NCBI RefSeq assembly: GCF_003628305.1
Contig: NZ_RBZM01000007.1
Span: 248,001-312,000 of the forward strand
Origin: Cohnella endophytica
GTDB lineage: Bacteria; Bacillota; Bacilli; Paenibacillales; Paenibacillaceae
Reading direction: 5' to 3'
DNA length: 64,000 bases
Position numbers and translations under genes: made by a program. The notes beneath the pieces are model-generated. The model was not told where the DNA came from, searched no databases, and worked only from the letters and a program-made list of their open reading frames with translations. Positions 17,858 to 26,675 of the stretch are shown here, piece by piece (position 1 is the stretch's first letter; the number at the start of each line of letters is the position of its first letter).

Positions 17858-18961
17858 ATGAAAAAAGTGAAAATAGGCATTATCGGTTGCGGTAATATTA
17901 GCTCGATTTATTTCGAGGCGGGGAGCAAGTTCGACATTCTCGATATCGTCGCATGCGCCGACTTGGACTTCGATCGTGCGAAGTCGACCGCGGAGAAATA
18001 CGGCGTTCCGAAGGCGTGTACGGTAGATGAGCTGCTGGCCGACCCGGACATCGAAATCGTCGTTAATCTGACGATTCCGCATGCTCACGCGGAGATTCAT
18101 CTTCGGGCGCTTGAAGCGGGCAAGCACACGTACGGAGAGAAGCCGCTGGCGGTCACGATGGAAGACGGGCAGCGCATTCTGGCTCTGGCCGAAGAGAAAG
18201 GCCTGCTCGTCGGTTCCGCGCCGGACACGTTCCTCGGCGGCGGCATCCAAACGTGCCGGAAGCTGATCGAAGACGGCTGGATCGGCAAGCCGATCGCCGC
18301 CACCGCGTTCATGATGGGCTCGGGGCCGGAAAGCTGGCATCCGAATCCGGGTTTCCTGTATCAAGTAGGAGCGGGGCCGATGTTCGACATGGGACCGTAT
18401 TATTTGACCGCCTTGATCAACCTGATCGGACCGGTACGCCGCGTTTCGGGGTCGGCGCAGCGGACCTATCCGGAAAGGACGATTACGAACGACCTCGATT
18501 ACGGCAAAAAAATCCCGGTGGAAGTGCCGACCCACATCGCCGGTACGCTCGACTTCGAGAATGGCGCCGTGGGAACGATCATTACAAGCGTAGACGTCTG
18601 GGGCTCGAAGCTGCCGCATATGGAGATTTACGGCTCGACCGGCACTTTAATCGTTCCGGATCCGAATACGTTCGATGGCCCGGTATACGTGAAACGACAC
18701 AATCAAACCGAGTTCACGGAAATCCCGCTGACGCACGGCTTCACGGACAACAGCCGCGGGCTTGGCCTGATGGATATGGCGTACGCGATCCGGAACGGGA
18801 GAGCGCATCGCGCGAACGGCGCCATGGCTTACCATGTGCTGGAGCTGATGCACGGCTTCCATCTATCGTCGGAGCGAGGCGCGCACTATAACGTAGAGAG
18901 CGTGTGCGAGCAACCGGCGGCGCTGCCGACCGACCTGCCAAGGAACGGACTGGACGGGTAG
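17858..18961 (+). CDS. Gfo/Idh/MocA-family oxidoreductase
   Basis: NAD(P)-dependent sugar dehydrogenase-like protein of 367 residues. ATG 17858 follows GGAGGAGGCATAGAT; the longer open frame would start inside the previous gene. The Rossmann start is KIGIIGCGNISSIYFEAG, followed by the family motif GEKPLAVTMEDG (EKP) and a C-terminal domain with the MFDMGPYYLTALINLIGP segment. It is the last gene of the sugar operon and probably oxidises the imported sugar together with the isomerase-like protein. Confidence 0.9.
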   Translation: MKKVKIGIIGCGNISSIYFEAGSKFDILDIVACADLDFDRAKSTAEKYGVPKACTVDELLADPDIEIVVNLTIPHAHAEIHLRALEAGKHTYGEKPLAVTMEDGQRILALAEEKGLLVGSAPDTFLGGGIQTCRKLIEDGWIGKPIAATAFMMGSGPESWHPNPGFLYQVGAGPMFDMGPYYLTALINLIGPVRRVSGSAQRTYPERTITNDLDYGKKIPVEVPTHIAGTLDFENGAVGTIITSVDVWGSKLPHMEIYGSTGTLIVPDPNTFDGPVYVKRHNQTEFTEIPLTHGFTDNSRGLGLMDMAYAIRNGRAHRANGAMAYHVLELMHGFHLSSERGAHYNVESVCEQPAALPTDLPRNGLDG

Positions 18962-18985
18962 TCTGCACGGCTTAAGGACGACAAG

Positions 18986-19027
18986 GCAGGGTTCCCTCCG
19001 CTAGTTGGCGGCGGCAACCCTGCTTTT
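18986..19027 (+). terminator. Terminator after the sugar operon
   Basis: GCAGGGTT (18986-18993) pairs with AACCCTGC (19016-19023), with an inner CCGC/GCGG pairing, followed by TTTT. Confidence 0.8.
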
Positions 19028-19063
19028 GTGCATGATAGGAACGGAGAGAAGGAGGGGATAACG

Positions 19064-19975
19064 GTGGCACCCAAATACGCGGTCGGTCTCATCTTGACCG
19101 CCGCCTTGTGTTACGGGACGTTGGCGACCTTAACGAAGTTGGGACTCGCGCATGGATTGCATGTCGGCCAAGTCAACGGCGTTCAGTTTATCGTCGGTGC
19201 GGTGCTTCTCTGGGCGGCAGCCCTGCGGAAGCGGGGGCTGTGGCAGAAGCCGAAGCTTCGAGCGGTGCTGAAGCTGCTCGCGGTCGGAACGCTGCTCGGG
19301 GCGACCTCCGCGCTGTACAATGCTTCGATCGAACGCGTGCCGGCCTCTATCGCTGTCGTGATGTTGTTCCAGTTCGTCTGGATCGGCGTTGCGTACGAAT
19401 GGATTTTTGGGCGCATCGCGCCGAACGGCAAAACGTTACTCTCGATCGCCATCTCCCTTGTCGGCGCGTTATGCGCCGCCGACGTGTTCCGCGGCCAGCT
19501 CGCCGATATCTCTTCGACAGGAATCTGGCTTGGCCTTGGGGCTGCATTCTCTTACGCCGGGTCATTGTACACGAGCGGCAAAGTGGCGGTAGAAGTAAAC
19601 GCGTGGCTGAGAGCGCCCTTGATGGCTACGGGAGGACTGGTCCTGATTATGCTGCTCTATCCTCCCGGCGATCTGCTGGCCGGCGCTTCTTGGACCGGGT
19701 TTTGGCCGCTTGCGATCATTCTTGGACTTATGGGAATGTTCGTTCCGACGTTATGCCTCATGTTCGGCACGCCGTCGATCAGCGCCGGACTGACGACCGT
19801 GACGGGATCGGCGCAGCTACCGATATCCGTGCTACTGGCCTGGGCGGTGTACGCCGAGCCGGTGTCCGGACTGCAAGGGTTCGGCGTCGTCTTGATCCTG
19901 GCGGGCATTGCCGTTGCGCAATGGAACGGGAAGCTACGGGATAAGCGGATTCCGGGAGTGGACAGTAGCGACTAG
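19064..19975 (+). CDS. DMT-superfamily transporter (EamA family)
   Basis: Integral membrane protein of 303 residues with about ten predicted helices in two EamA repeats. GTG 19064 is chosen because GAAGGAGGGGATAACG stands directly before it, while the upstream ATG at 19028 has no ribosome site and lies in the terminator region. The family exports metabolites or amino acids. The substrate is unknown and no regulator is adjacent. Confidence 0.85.
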   Translation: MAPKYAVGLILTAALCYGTLATLTKLGLAHGLHVGQVNGVQFIVGAVLLWAAALRKRGLWQKPKLRAVLKLLAVGTLLGATSALYNASIERVPASIAVVMLFQFVWIGVAYEWIFGRIAPNGKTLLSIAISLVGALCAADVFRGQLADISSTGIWLGLGAAFSYAGSLYTSGKVAVEVNAWLRAPLMATGGLVLIMLLYPPGDLLAGASWTGFWPLAIILGLMGMFVPTLCLMFGTPSISAGLTTVTGSAQLPISVLLAWAVYAEPVSGLQGFGVVLILAGIAVAQWNGKLRDKRIPGVDSSD

Positions 19976-19987
19976 ACAAGGATATAT

Positions 19988-20015
19988 GAACCCACTCCAT
20001 ACGCGGAGTGGGTTC
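19988..20015 (+). terminator. Terminator after the DMT transporter
   Basis: Perfect 11-bp stem GAACCCACTCC/GGAGTGGGTTC with a 6-base loop; only a short T-rich tail follows. Confidence 0.75.
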
Positions 20016-20191
20016 GCTTCTATATAATGATGCTTCATTTAATAGATAGAAATATATGCTAAATCCGAACTTTCGTTATGCTATAATCAAAGCAGTAAAT
20101 TCATTCGACCTGGAAGACGGCATTTGCCGTTATTTCCGCGAACAAGTGCATTTGCTGTGGCTGCGCTACTGCCGGAAAGTGGAGATCGATA

Positions 20192-20824
20192 GTGAAATAT
20201 ACGGGCCGAATCGTCATTACGATTGTTGTTTTGGCTTTGATAGCGTTAGCCAGGATTTATGGCAATGTGTATTACGATTACCCCATGTCAAAGCTGCCCT
20301 TGATAGGGATTCTAGCCGTATTGATTTGTTGGTGGTTGGGTAGCCAATATGACAAGGTCAAATTTTACTCCGAGAAAGACCTCTTGACCGAAATCCATAA
20401 CAGGAGATTCGTCATCCAGAAATTCCCCGGACTTCTTGCGAAAACGGGTAGAAGAAATGAAAATATGATTTTGTTTCTTATTGACGTAGATAACTTCAAG
20501 AAGATTAATGATACATACGGTCACGAAACGGGAGATAAGGTGCTTCAATCTATTTCGAGAATCTTATTATCGAATACAACGAATAAGGATATCGTCGCCC
20601 GTTGGGCGGGGGACGAGTTCTTGATCGTTTCCCCGTATTCGGATGAAAAAATCCGCGAGGTAATCATTCATAAAGTCAAAAACGCATTAAAGAAATTATC
20701 CGAAGAAATCAATATGGACGTTTCGGTTGCCATTGGAACTTCCGTGTACCCGAACGACGCCAAAACATTGGATGCTTTACTTCATACCGCAGATCGTCGA
20801 ATGTATGAAATGAAGTCGCAATAA
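20192..20824 (+). CDS. Membrane-anchored GGDEF diguanylate cyclase
   Basis: Protein of 210 residues. Two predicted membrane helices occupy about 5-23 and 34-51, followed by a GGDEF domain (about 58-210) with the substrate segment LIDVDNFKKINDTYGHETGD and an active-site loop that reads AGDEF at 139-143. The first glycine is replaced by alanine, a variant seen in active enzymes. The inhibitory RxxD site is absent (TNKD). The start is GTG 20192 with GGAG seven bases before it. It should make cyclic di-GMP, opposing the HD-GYP protein at 3334, though they are not linked. Confidence 0.85.
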   Translation: MKYTGRIVITIVVLALIALARIYGNVYYDYPMSKLPLIGILAVLICWWLGSQYDKVKFYSEKDLLTEIHNRRFVIQKFPGLLAKTGRRNENMILFLIDVDNFKKINDTYGHETGDKVLQSISRILLSNTTNKDIVARWAGDEFLIVSPYSDEKIREVIIHKVKNALKKLSEEINMDVSVAIGTSVYPNDAKTLDALLHTADRRMYEMKSQ

Positions 20825-20846
20825 AATACATACCTGCTGCGAATTA

Positions 20847-20869
20847 GGCACCTTTCGAGGTGCCTTTTT
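20847..20869 (+). terminator. Terminator after the GGDEF gene
   Basis: GGCACCT/AGGTGCC stem with a TTCG tetraloop followed by five Ts. Confidence 0.93.
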
Positions 20870-20915
20870 AGCTTTCATTTACTACTGTAAACGACGCCAT
20901 TGGCAGAATATTCAT

Positions 20916-20944
20916 TTGACTATATTTCGTATTTTCCCCATGAT
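20916..20944 (+). promoter_or_regulatory. Candidate promoter for the penicillin-binding protein gene
   Basis: TTGACT (20916-20921), 17-bp spacer, CATGAT (20939-20944), about 60 bp before the start codon. Confidence 0.5.
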
Positions 20945-21006
20945 GATAAAGTTAAAAACCACCTACTTCGGGTTAATGATGCAATATACCACCTTGGGGG
21001 ACAGAT

Positions 21007-23085
21007 ATGACAGAACAAAACTTACATAAAGAACCAGGGAACATTCGCAAAGACGCCAAATTGCCGAAAAGATTTCGAATCCTGATCATCGGCGCCATAC
21101 TGGGGCTTTTGTCGCTTGCGGCTATCGGGGCTTATTGGATCAATTCGCTTAATATCGAGAAGTTGGTCGTTCCGATACTAGCGCCTACTCAATTGATAGA
21201 TAAGAACGGCAAGCCTAGCTCTCAGATCATTTCCGTCAAAATCGAGTCCGTATCGCTCGACCAAATTCCGATGCATGTGCGGCAAGCGATCGTCGCGGTA
21301 GAAGATAAGCGATTTTACGAGCATACCGGAGTGGACGCCTTCGGCATCATTCGAGCCGTGTTCCGGAATGTGAAGGAAGGCGGCGCGGCGCAGGGAGGAA
21401 GCACGATTACCCAGCAGCTGGCCAAGAACGTATTTTTATCCGGTAAAAAAACGTTCTCGCGCAAGCTGACGGAAGCAGCCTATGCCCTTAAGATCGAGTC
21501 TTCTTATAGTAAAGACCAGATTCTCGAAATGTATTTAAACCAAATTTATTTCGGCGAAGGTCAATGGGGAATACAAAAAGCAGCCAAGCGCTATTTCGGC
21601 AAAGATACGAAGGATTTGACGTTGGCTGAGGGGGCTTTATTGGCCGCGCTGCCGAAAGCTCCCAGTCGTTATTCTCCGCTTAAGAACAAGGAGCTCGCGT
21701 TGGAGCGACGAAATCTTGTGCTCGGCTTAATGCGAGACGAAGGTTTTATTTCGCCAGCGGAGTATGGCCAAGCCATAGTTGAACCTATTCAGGTACTCAA
21801 GAAAGCGGCCCCGGAGCTGGAAAACCGCTTGCTAGGCCAATATGCTTCGTATACCGACGAAGTAATCGATGAGGCTATCGAATTATATGGATTTACGGAG
21901 CGCCAACTGCTAGCGGGAAATCTTCTTATCTATACGGAGCTGGATCCGGCCGTTCAGAACGCGATGGAAGAAACGTACCGTAACGATTCCCTGTTTCCAA
22001 TTAGCGCACCCGATCAGCTCGTGCAGAGCGGAGCCGTTATCCTGGACCCGTCAACCGGAGGAGTTCGCGGAATCGTGGGGCAACGGGGCGAACATGTATT
22101 TAGGGGTTTTAACCACGCCACGCAATTGGTAAGACAACCCGGTTCCGCATTCAAACCGCTGATGGTCTACGCCCCTGCTCTCGAAAAGGGATACGATGCG
22201 AAATCGATGCTGTACGACGGTCCGTTAGACATTAAGGGTTATAAGCCGGAAAATTCGGATCACCGAACTTTGGGGCAAGTATCGCTTCGGGATGCGGTTA
22301 TTCATTCGAGGAATATTCCAGCGGTTTGGTTACTTAACGAAATTGGGCTGGAAACGGGAAAGACGTTCGTTGAGAAGCTCGGAATTCCTCTTGCGGAAGA
22401 AGATAATAATCTAAGTTCGGCATTGGGCGGACTGTCACAAGGGTTATCTCCGCTTCAAATGGCACAAGGCTACAGCGTGTTTCCTAATCTGGGGGCAGAG
22501 GTTCAGGCGCATACGATCACCAAAATCACTACGGCGGATGGACGGGTGCTGGCTGAAGCCGATTTTCAATCGAATTCGATTATGTCACCGGAGAATGCGC
22601 ATGCGATGACAGAGCTGTTGCGCGACGTTGTCCGGGAGGGAACGGGCAAAAATGCGGCAATGGATCGTCCGGTAGCGGGAAAGACGGGGACGACGCAGCT
22701 TCCGCAGAACAAACAGTTCGCAGGGATTACCGGCGGTGCCAAGGACGCTTGGTTTGTCGGTTATACGCCGGAACTGGTAGGGGCTGTGTGGCTAGGCTAC
22801 GACAATACGGACAGTAAGCATTATCTAACGACATCGGGTGGGCAATATCCGGCTTTAATCTTCAAAGAGATGATGTCTTTGGCTTTGAAGGGTGTTCCGG
22901 TATCCGAGTTTAAGCTTCCCGCGACCGGGAAACTGGATAAGGGGAATAACGGTAAAGAAGATAAGAAAGAGAAGAAGCAGAACGATAAAAAGGATAAGAA
23001 AGACAAGAAGGAAAAAGAAAAAAAAGATAAAAAAGACAAACAAAAAGATAAAAAAGATAAAAAGAATAAGCAAGATGAACAGTAA
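21007..23085 (+). CDS. Class A penicillin-binding protein (transglycosylase/transpeptidase)
   Basis: Bifunctional cell-wall synthase of 692 residues. One membrane anchor (about 27-47), then a GT51 glycosyltransferase with catalytic E99 in VEDKRFYEHTGVD and the QGGSTITQQLAKN motif. The transpeptidase domain has S380 in SAFK, SRN, and the KTGTT box at K559. After about residue 640 comes a tail of about 50 residues that is nearly all lysine, aspartate and glutamate. The catalytic part resembles PbpF/PBP1-type enzymes. It stands alone between two terminators. Confidence 0.94.
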   Translation: MTEQNLHKEPGNIRKDAKLPKRFRILIIGAILGLLSLAAIGAYWINSLNIEKLVVPILAPTQLIDKNGKPSSQIISVKIESVSLDQIPMHVRQAIVAVEDKRFYEHTGVDAFGIIRAVFRNVKEGGAAQGGSTITQQLAKNVFLSGKKTFSRKLTEAAYALKIESSYSKDQILEMYLNQIYFGEGQWGIQKAAKRYFGKDTKDLTLAEGALLAALPKAPSRYSPLKNKELALERRNLVLGLMRDEGFISPAEYGQAIVEPIQVLKKAAPELENRLLGQYASYTDEVIDEAIELYGFTERQLLAGNLLIYTELDPAVQNAMEETYRNDSLFPISAPDQLVQSGAVILDPSTGGVRGIVGQRGEHVFRGFNHATQLVRQPGSAFKPLMVYAPALEKGYDAKSMLYDGPLDIKGYKPENSDHRTLGQVSLRDAVIHSRNIPAVWLLNEIGLETGKTFVEKLGIPLAEEDNNLSSALGGLSQGLSPLQMAQGYSVFPNLGAEVQAHTITKITTADGRVLAEADFQSNSIMSPENAHAMTELLRDVVREGTGKNAAMDRPVAGKTGTTQLPQNKQFAGITGGAKDAWFVGYTPELVGAVWLGYDNTDSKHYLTTSGGQYPALIFKEMMSLALKGVPVSEFKLPATGKLDKGNNGKEDKKEKKQNDKKDKKDKKEKEKKDKKDKQKDKKDKKNKQDEQ

Positions 23086-23111
23086 AAGGGAGGAGTGTAG
23101 CTTCTCCCTTT
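23085..23111. terminator. Hairpin between the PBP gene and the tetR-type gene
   Basis: 11-bp stem (23085-23095 with 23101-23111, one wobble pair) and a 5-base loop between convergent genes; T-run short. Confidence 0.6.
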
Positions 23112-23139
23112 CAATATCCCCCTCGCGACTACTCAGGAT

Positions 23140-23736
23140 TTATGGGCTGGTCGCATTTTGATGCATACGGAACAGGATAGAAAGCTGCTTGGCGAGATAA
23201 AGCGGCGTGTAGGGCATATCGTCGCGGAGCCAGCAGACAATCGTACCGATGAAGGCGGAGGAGCCGTACCAGATTACGATATCTATCGGAACGTTCACAG
23301 CCTGGGCGGGTAAGGAAGCGTCTCGCTTCTCGGCTCTGCTGGTGATCATCTCAACGAATAGCTTCCTAAGGCGATCGGTGAAAATCGGCACGCGTTTGGA
23401 AGCGAGCAGAACCTTGTAAAATTTCGAATTCGCCGCGATATGTTCAAGCAGTTTGACCAATATGGACCAATCCCTGTCTACGGGGGGCTGATTCGGCACA
23501 TCCTTCAAGATCGCTTGTATTTCATCGATCATGTCATCCGCCATTCTCTCCAACATATCCGGAATATCCCGGTAATGAAGATAGAAGGTGACACGATTAA
23601 TCGTAGCGCGTTCCGCAATGCGATTCACGGTTAATTTCTCGAATTCGATCTCCTGAAGCAAATCGACGAATGCATCTCGAATCAATTGGCGCGTACGAAG
23701 GATACGCGGATCCGTATGCGGCGACGTTGTTGACAT
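23140..23736 (-). CDS. TetR-family repressor
   Basis: Regulator of 198 residues. N-terminal helix-turn-helix at about 15-60 (LLQEIEFEKLTVNRIAERATINRVTFYLHYRDI) and an all-helical ligand domain. ATG 23736 is preferred over ATG 23745 because the AAAGGA ribosome site is then at a normal distance. It is divergent from a DHA2-family drug exporter with about 225 bp between the starts. Inverted repeats flank the exporter's promoter, so it most likely represses that gene and is released by an exported compound. Confidence 0.88.
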   Translation of the reverse strand: MSTTSPHTDPRILRTRQLIRDAFVDLLQEIEFEKLTVNRIAERATINRVTFYLHYRDIPDMLERMADDMIDEIQAILKDVPNQPPVDRDWSILVKLLEHIAANSKFYKVLLASKRVPIFTDRLRKLFVEMITSRAEKRDASLPAQAVNVPIDIVIWYGSSAFIGTIVCWLRDDMPYTPLYLAKQLSILFRMHQNATSP

Positions 23737-23834
23737 GGCTCTCATTTCCTTTCCCCATCATGATCTATGCGACAATTTTATACGCTTTGTAAATTATCTT
23801 TCCACCAGACTACAGAATGCCGTTTAAACGTAAA

Positions 23835-23844
23835 CTAATAAACA
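23835..23844. promoter_or_regulatory. Half of a split inverted repeat, candidate TetR site
   Basis: CTAATAAACA here is the exact inverse of TGTTTATTAG at 23921-23930. The two 10-bp arms bracket the exporter promoter at 23864-23892. Confidence 0.45.
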
Positions 23845-23863
23845 TTTTACGGGAATGTGTTGC

Positions 23864-23892
23864 TTGTGAATCCCAAAAGAGCTGATTATAAT
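23864..23892 (+). promoter_or_regulatory. Promoter of the DHA2 exporter
   Basis: TTGTGA (23864-23869), 17-bp spacer, perfect TATAAT (23887-23892). It reads toward the exporter gene. Confidence 0.75.
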
Positions 23893-23920
23893 TTTACATT
23901 GAGTCTATTATACAACAAAG

Positions 23921-23930
23921 TGTTTATTAG
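23921..23930. promoter_or_regulatory. Second half of the split inverted repeat
   Basis: TGTTTATTAG, exact inverse of 23835-23844, lies about 30 bp downstream of the -10 box and so could block transcription when bound. Confidence 0.45.
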
Positions 23931-23961
23931 CTCTATGTTAAATTTGAAAGGATTGAGCATA

Positions 23962-25446
23962 ATGGGTAATCATTCAGCCTTTGACAGCAGTTCGATTAAG
24001 AAAGGCCCCCTGCTGTTCGTTATGATTCTGGGGGCGTTCATCGCCGTCCTGAATCAGACGATCATGAGCGTCGCGACACCGGAGCTTATGGTCGATTTCA
24101 ATATCGCAGCATCTACGGCCCAATGGTTGACGACCGGGTATATGCTGGTAAACGGGGTTCTAATTCCGATCACCGCATTCCTAATGCAGCGATTTACGAC
24201 CAGGGAGCTTTTTCAGGCTTCCATGATTATTTTTCTGGCTGGAACCATTGTCTCGGCTTTGGCGCATAGCTTCGACTTATTGCTGGTTGGCCGCTTGATT
24301 CAAGCAGCCGGAGCGGGTATTATTATGCCGCTGTTAATGACTGTAATCCTGACGGTGTTCCCTCCCGACAAGCGAGGAGCCGCGATGGGAATGGTCGGTT
24401 TCGCCATTATTTTCGCTCCCGCTATCGGGCCTACGCTCGCCGGTTACGTCATGGAACACTACTCTTGGCGTACGATGTTCTATGGAATGATTCCGTTCGT
24501 CGTTATCGTTATTGCGATTGCCTTTATTTATTTGAAAAACGTAGCCGAACGCAGTTATCCCAAGATTGACATTGGGGGCGTCGTTCTTTCGACCATCGGG
24601 TTCGGCGCTATTCTATATGGATTCAGCAGTGCCGGTACCAAGGGCTGGTCAAGCGTGGAAGTTATCTCAACGATATCCGTAGGCATTGTCTCCCTAATCC
24701 TGTTCACATGGCGGCAGTTGGTCTCCAAGAGCCCGCTGCTTGATCTCAGGGCATTCAAATACGGCATGTTCTCCCTGACGACCGTTATTAATATTGCGGT
24801 TACGATGGTCATGTATGCGGATATGATGCTGCTTCCGTTGTATTTACAAAACGCGCGCGGATACACGGCAATGGAATCCGGACTTCTGATGCTCCCCGGC
24901 GCGCTTCTGATGGGAATTATGATGCCGATCACGGGAAGACTATTCGATAAGTTCGGAGCGAAGTGGCTGTCCATTATCGGTATGGTTATTACGATCTTAA
25001 CGACGATCGGCTTCGTTAATCTGACGGATTCCACCAGTTATACGTATTTGGTTCTGATGTCCACGGGACGCCGGTTCGGGATGGCCATGTTCCTGATGCC
25101 GATTACGACGGCGGGTCTGAACCAATTACCCGCAAGACTTAATGCGCATGGTACGGCCATCTCCAACACCATCAAGCAGGTGGCCGGCGCGATCGGTACC
25201 TCCTTGCTTATCACGGTGATGACGAGCAGTACCAAAACGCATCTTCAGAATACGATCGCAGCAGGCGGCTCTGGGACGAAAGAGCATATGATCACGGAGG
25301 CGACGATTCAAGGGATTAATGATGCGTACCTCGTCATTATCGGAATCGGCATCGTCGGTCTGCTTCTTTCTTTCTTCATCAAACGCACGGGGCAAGCCAA
25401 GGAAGAAGAAACCGGAGTCGCAGTGGCATCAACCACAGTTAAGTAA
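23962..25446 (+). CDS. DHA2-family (EmrB/QacA-like) drug:H+ antiporter
   Basis: Membrane exporter of 494 residues with 14 predicted helices. ATG 23962 follows AAAGGATTGAGCATA; the longer frame from 23857 begins before the promoter. Family features are LNQTIMSVATPELM in helix 1, LTTGYMLVNGVLIPITAFLM, and motif C-like AGAGIIMPLLMT/GPTLAGYV. It should export toxic compounds using the proton gradient. The neighbouring tetR-type gene is its likely repressor. Confidence 0.92.
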   Translation: MGNHSAFDSSSIKKGPLLFVMILGAFIAVLNQTIMSVATPELMVDFNIAASTAQWLTTGYMLVNGVLIPITAFLMQRFTTRELFQASMIIFLAGTIVSALAHSFDLLLVGRLIQAAGAGIIMPLLMTVILTVFPPDKRGAAMGMVGFAIIFAPAIGPTLAGYVMEHYSWRTMFYGMIPFVVIVIAIAFIYLKNVAERSYPKIDIGGVVLSTIGFGAILYGFSSAGTKGWSSVEVISTISVGIVSLILFTWRQLVSKSPLLDLRAFKYGMFSLTTVINIAVTMVMYADMMLLPLYLQNARGYTAMESGLLMLPGALLMGIMMPITGRLFDKFGAKWLSIIGMVITILTTIGFVNLTDSTSYTYLVLMSTGRRFGMAMFLMPITTAGLNQLPARLNAHGTAISNTIKQVAGAIGTSLLITVMTSSTKTHLQNTIAAGGSGTKEHMITEATIQGINDAYLVIIGIGIVGLLLSFFIKRTGQAKEEETGVAVASTTVK

Positions 25447-25463
25447 CGATAGAAGAGCCTTCA

Positions 25464-25500
25464 AAGAGCTTCTCCGCTTCGTCAAGCCGGAGAAGCTCTT
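25464..25500 (+). terminator. Hairpin after the exporter gene
   Basis: Perfect 13-bp stem (25464-25476 with 25488-25500) around an 11-base loop; no strong T-run. Confidence 0.65.
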
Positions 25501-25560
25501 CTGCATGCAAATGGTTAGTGTATAATCTGGGGATACGATAGAAAAAGGCGGTGTAATTTC

Positions 25561-26649
25561 ATGGGGAAACCGATAGCTTTTAGCATGATAGGCGGTGGAG
25601 GATTTCGCGCGCAATATTTTCTGAGGATTGCCCAAGCTCTTCCGGAGCAATTTCGTATTCACGGAATGGTTGTCCGTGACGAATCGAAAGGCAGAGCCAT
25701 GGAAGACTTGTGGCGTGTGGCTACGTACCGGACGTTAGATCAGCTGTTGCTGAAGGAGCAGCCGGATTTCGTCGTTCTATCCGTCGACCCATCTTCGGCA
25801 ATGGATTATATGCTGGAGCTGACGGAACGAGGAATTCCCGTACTGGCGGAAACGCCTCCCGCCCCTGATCTGGACGGTCTGCTGCAGCTTCACGAAAGGC
25901 TTACCCGTCGAGGCGCGCGAATTCAAATCGCCGAACAATACCAGTTTCATCCGATACAAGAAGCCCGCGAAACGTTCGTTAAGTCGGGTCGGCTAGGCAA
26001 CGTGAATCAAATGACCGTATCCATATCCCATTTTTATCACGCCGTTAGTCTAATTCGGAAAATGCTGGGGGTTCGGTTCGAGGACGTAAGCATTAGAGGC
26101 ATGAGATTCGAATCCGATTGGGTGGCAGGTCCTAACCGAAGCGGTCCGCCGACGGAAGATAAAATCATTCGATCGGAGAGGGATATCGCTTGGTTGGATT
26201 TTGGCGGTAAGCTTGGGATTTACGATTTCACCAAGGACCAGCATCGTTCATGGACTCGTTCAAACCATTTAAGCATTAGGGGAGAGCGTGGAGAAATATT
26301 CGATAATCGGATCAGCATACAAGACCCTGACTGCACGCAGGTCCAAATGGAATTCAAGCGTATCAATAAAGGCGAATACGAGAATGCGGAGGGTTACTTC
26401 CTTAAAGGAATTATGGCGGGGGAGCAGTGGGTATACGAAAATCCTTTCATGCCTGGAAGATTGTATGACGATGAAATCGCGATTGCCGCCTGCTTGAAGA
26501 AGATGGCGGCATATGCGGCAGGCGGCCCCGACTTCTATGGTCTTCCGGAAGCGTCTCAGGATCACTATATCGGAATGCTGATCGAGCAGGCCATTAGATC
26601 CGGAGAGACGGTAGTCTCGGTGCGGCAGCCTTGGGCCGAGTTGGAGTAA
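25561..26649 (+). CDS. Gfo/Idh/MocA-family oxidoreductase
   Basis: Protein of 362 residues. Rossmann start FSMIGGGGFRAQYFLRIAQ and a second domain that ends in a helical segment DDEIAIAACLKKMAAYAAGG. The usual EKP motif is replaced by AETPPAPDLDG, so the catalytic lysine is missing; this branch may bind cofactor without being a classic dehydrogenase. GGCGGTG precedes ATG 25561. It stands alone, so its substrate is unknown. Confidence 0.82.
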   Translation: MGKPIAFSMIGGGGFRAQYFLRIAQALPEQFRIHGMVVRDESKGRAMEDLWRVATYRTLDQLLLKEQPDFVVLSVDPSSAMDYMLELTERGIPVLAETPPAPDLDGLLQLHERLTRRGARIQIAEQYQFHPIQEARETFVKSGRLGNVNQMTVSISHFYHAVSLIRKMLGVRFEDVSIRGMRFESDWVAGPNRSGPPTEDKIIRSERDIAWLDFGGKLGIYDFTKDQHRSWTRSNHLSIRGERGEIFDNRISIQDPDCTQVQMEFKRINKGEYENAEGYFLKGIMAGEQWVYENPFMPGRLYDDEIAIAACLKKMAAYAAGGPDFYGLPEASQDHYIGMLIEQAIRSGETVVSVRQPWAELE

Positions 26650-26675
26650 AGCCGGAGGGGCTTGTCCCGAAGCGG

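Noticed and set aside
20056..20343. Plus-strand open frame of 95 codons before and over the GGDEF gene
   Set aside because: It overlaps the membrane-anchor coding part in another frame, with no ribosome site or domain.
22821..23114. Minus-strand frame rich in Phe, Leu and Ser opposite the PBP tail
   Set aside because: It is the reverse reading of the lysine codons and has no start signals.
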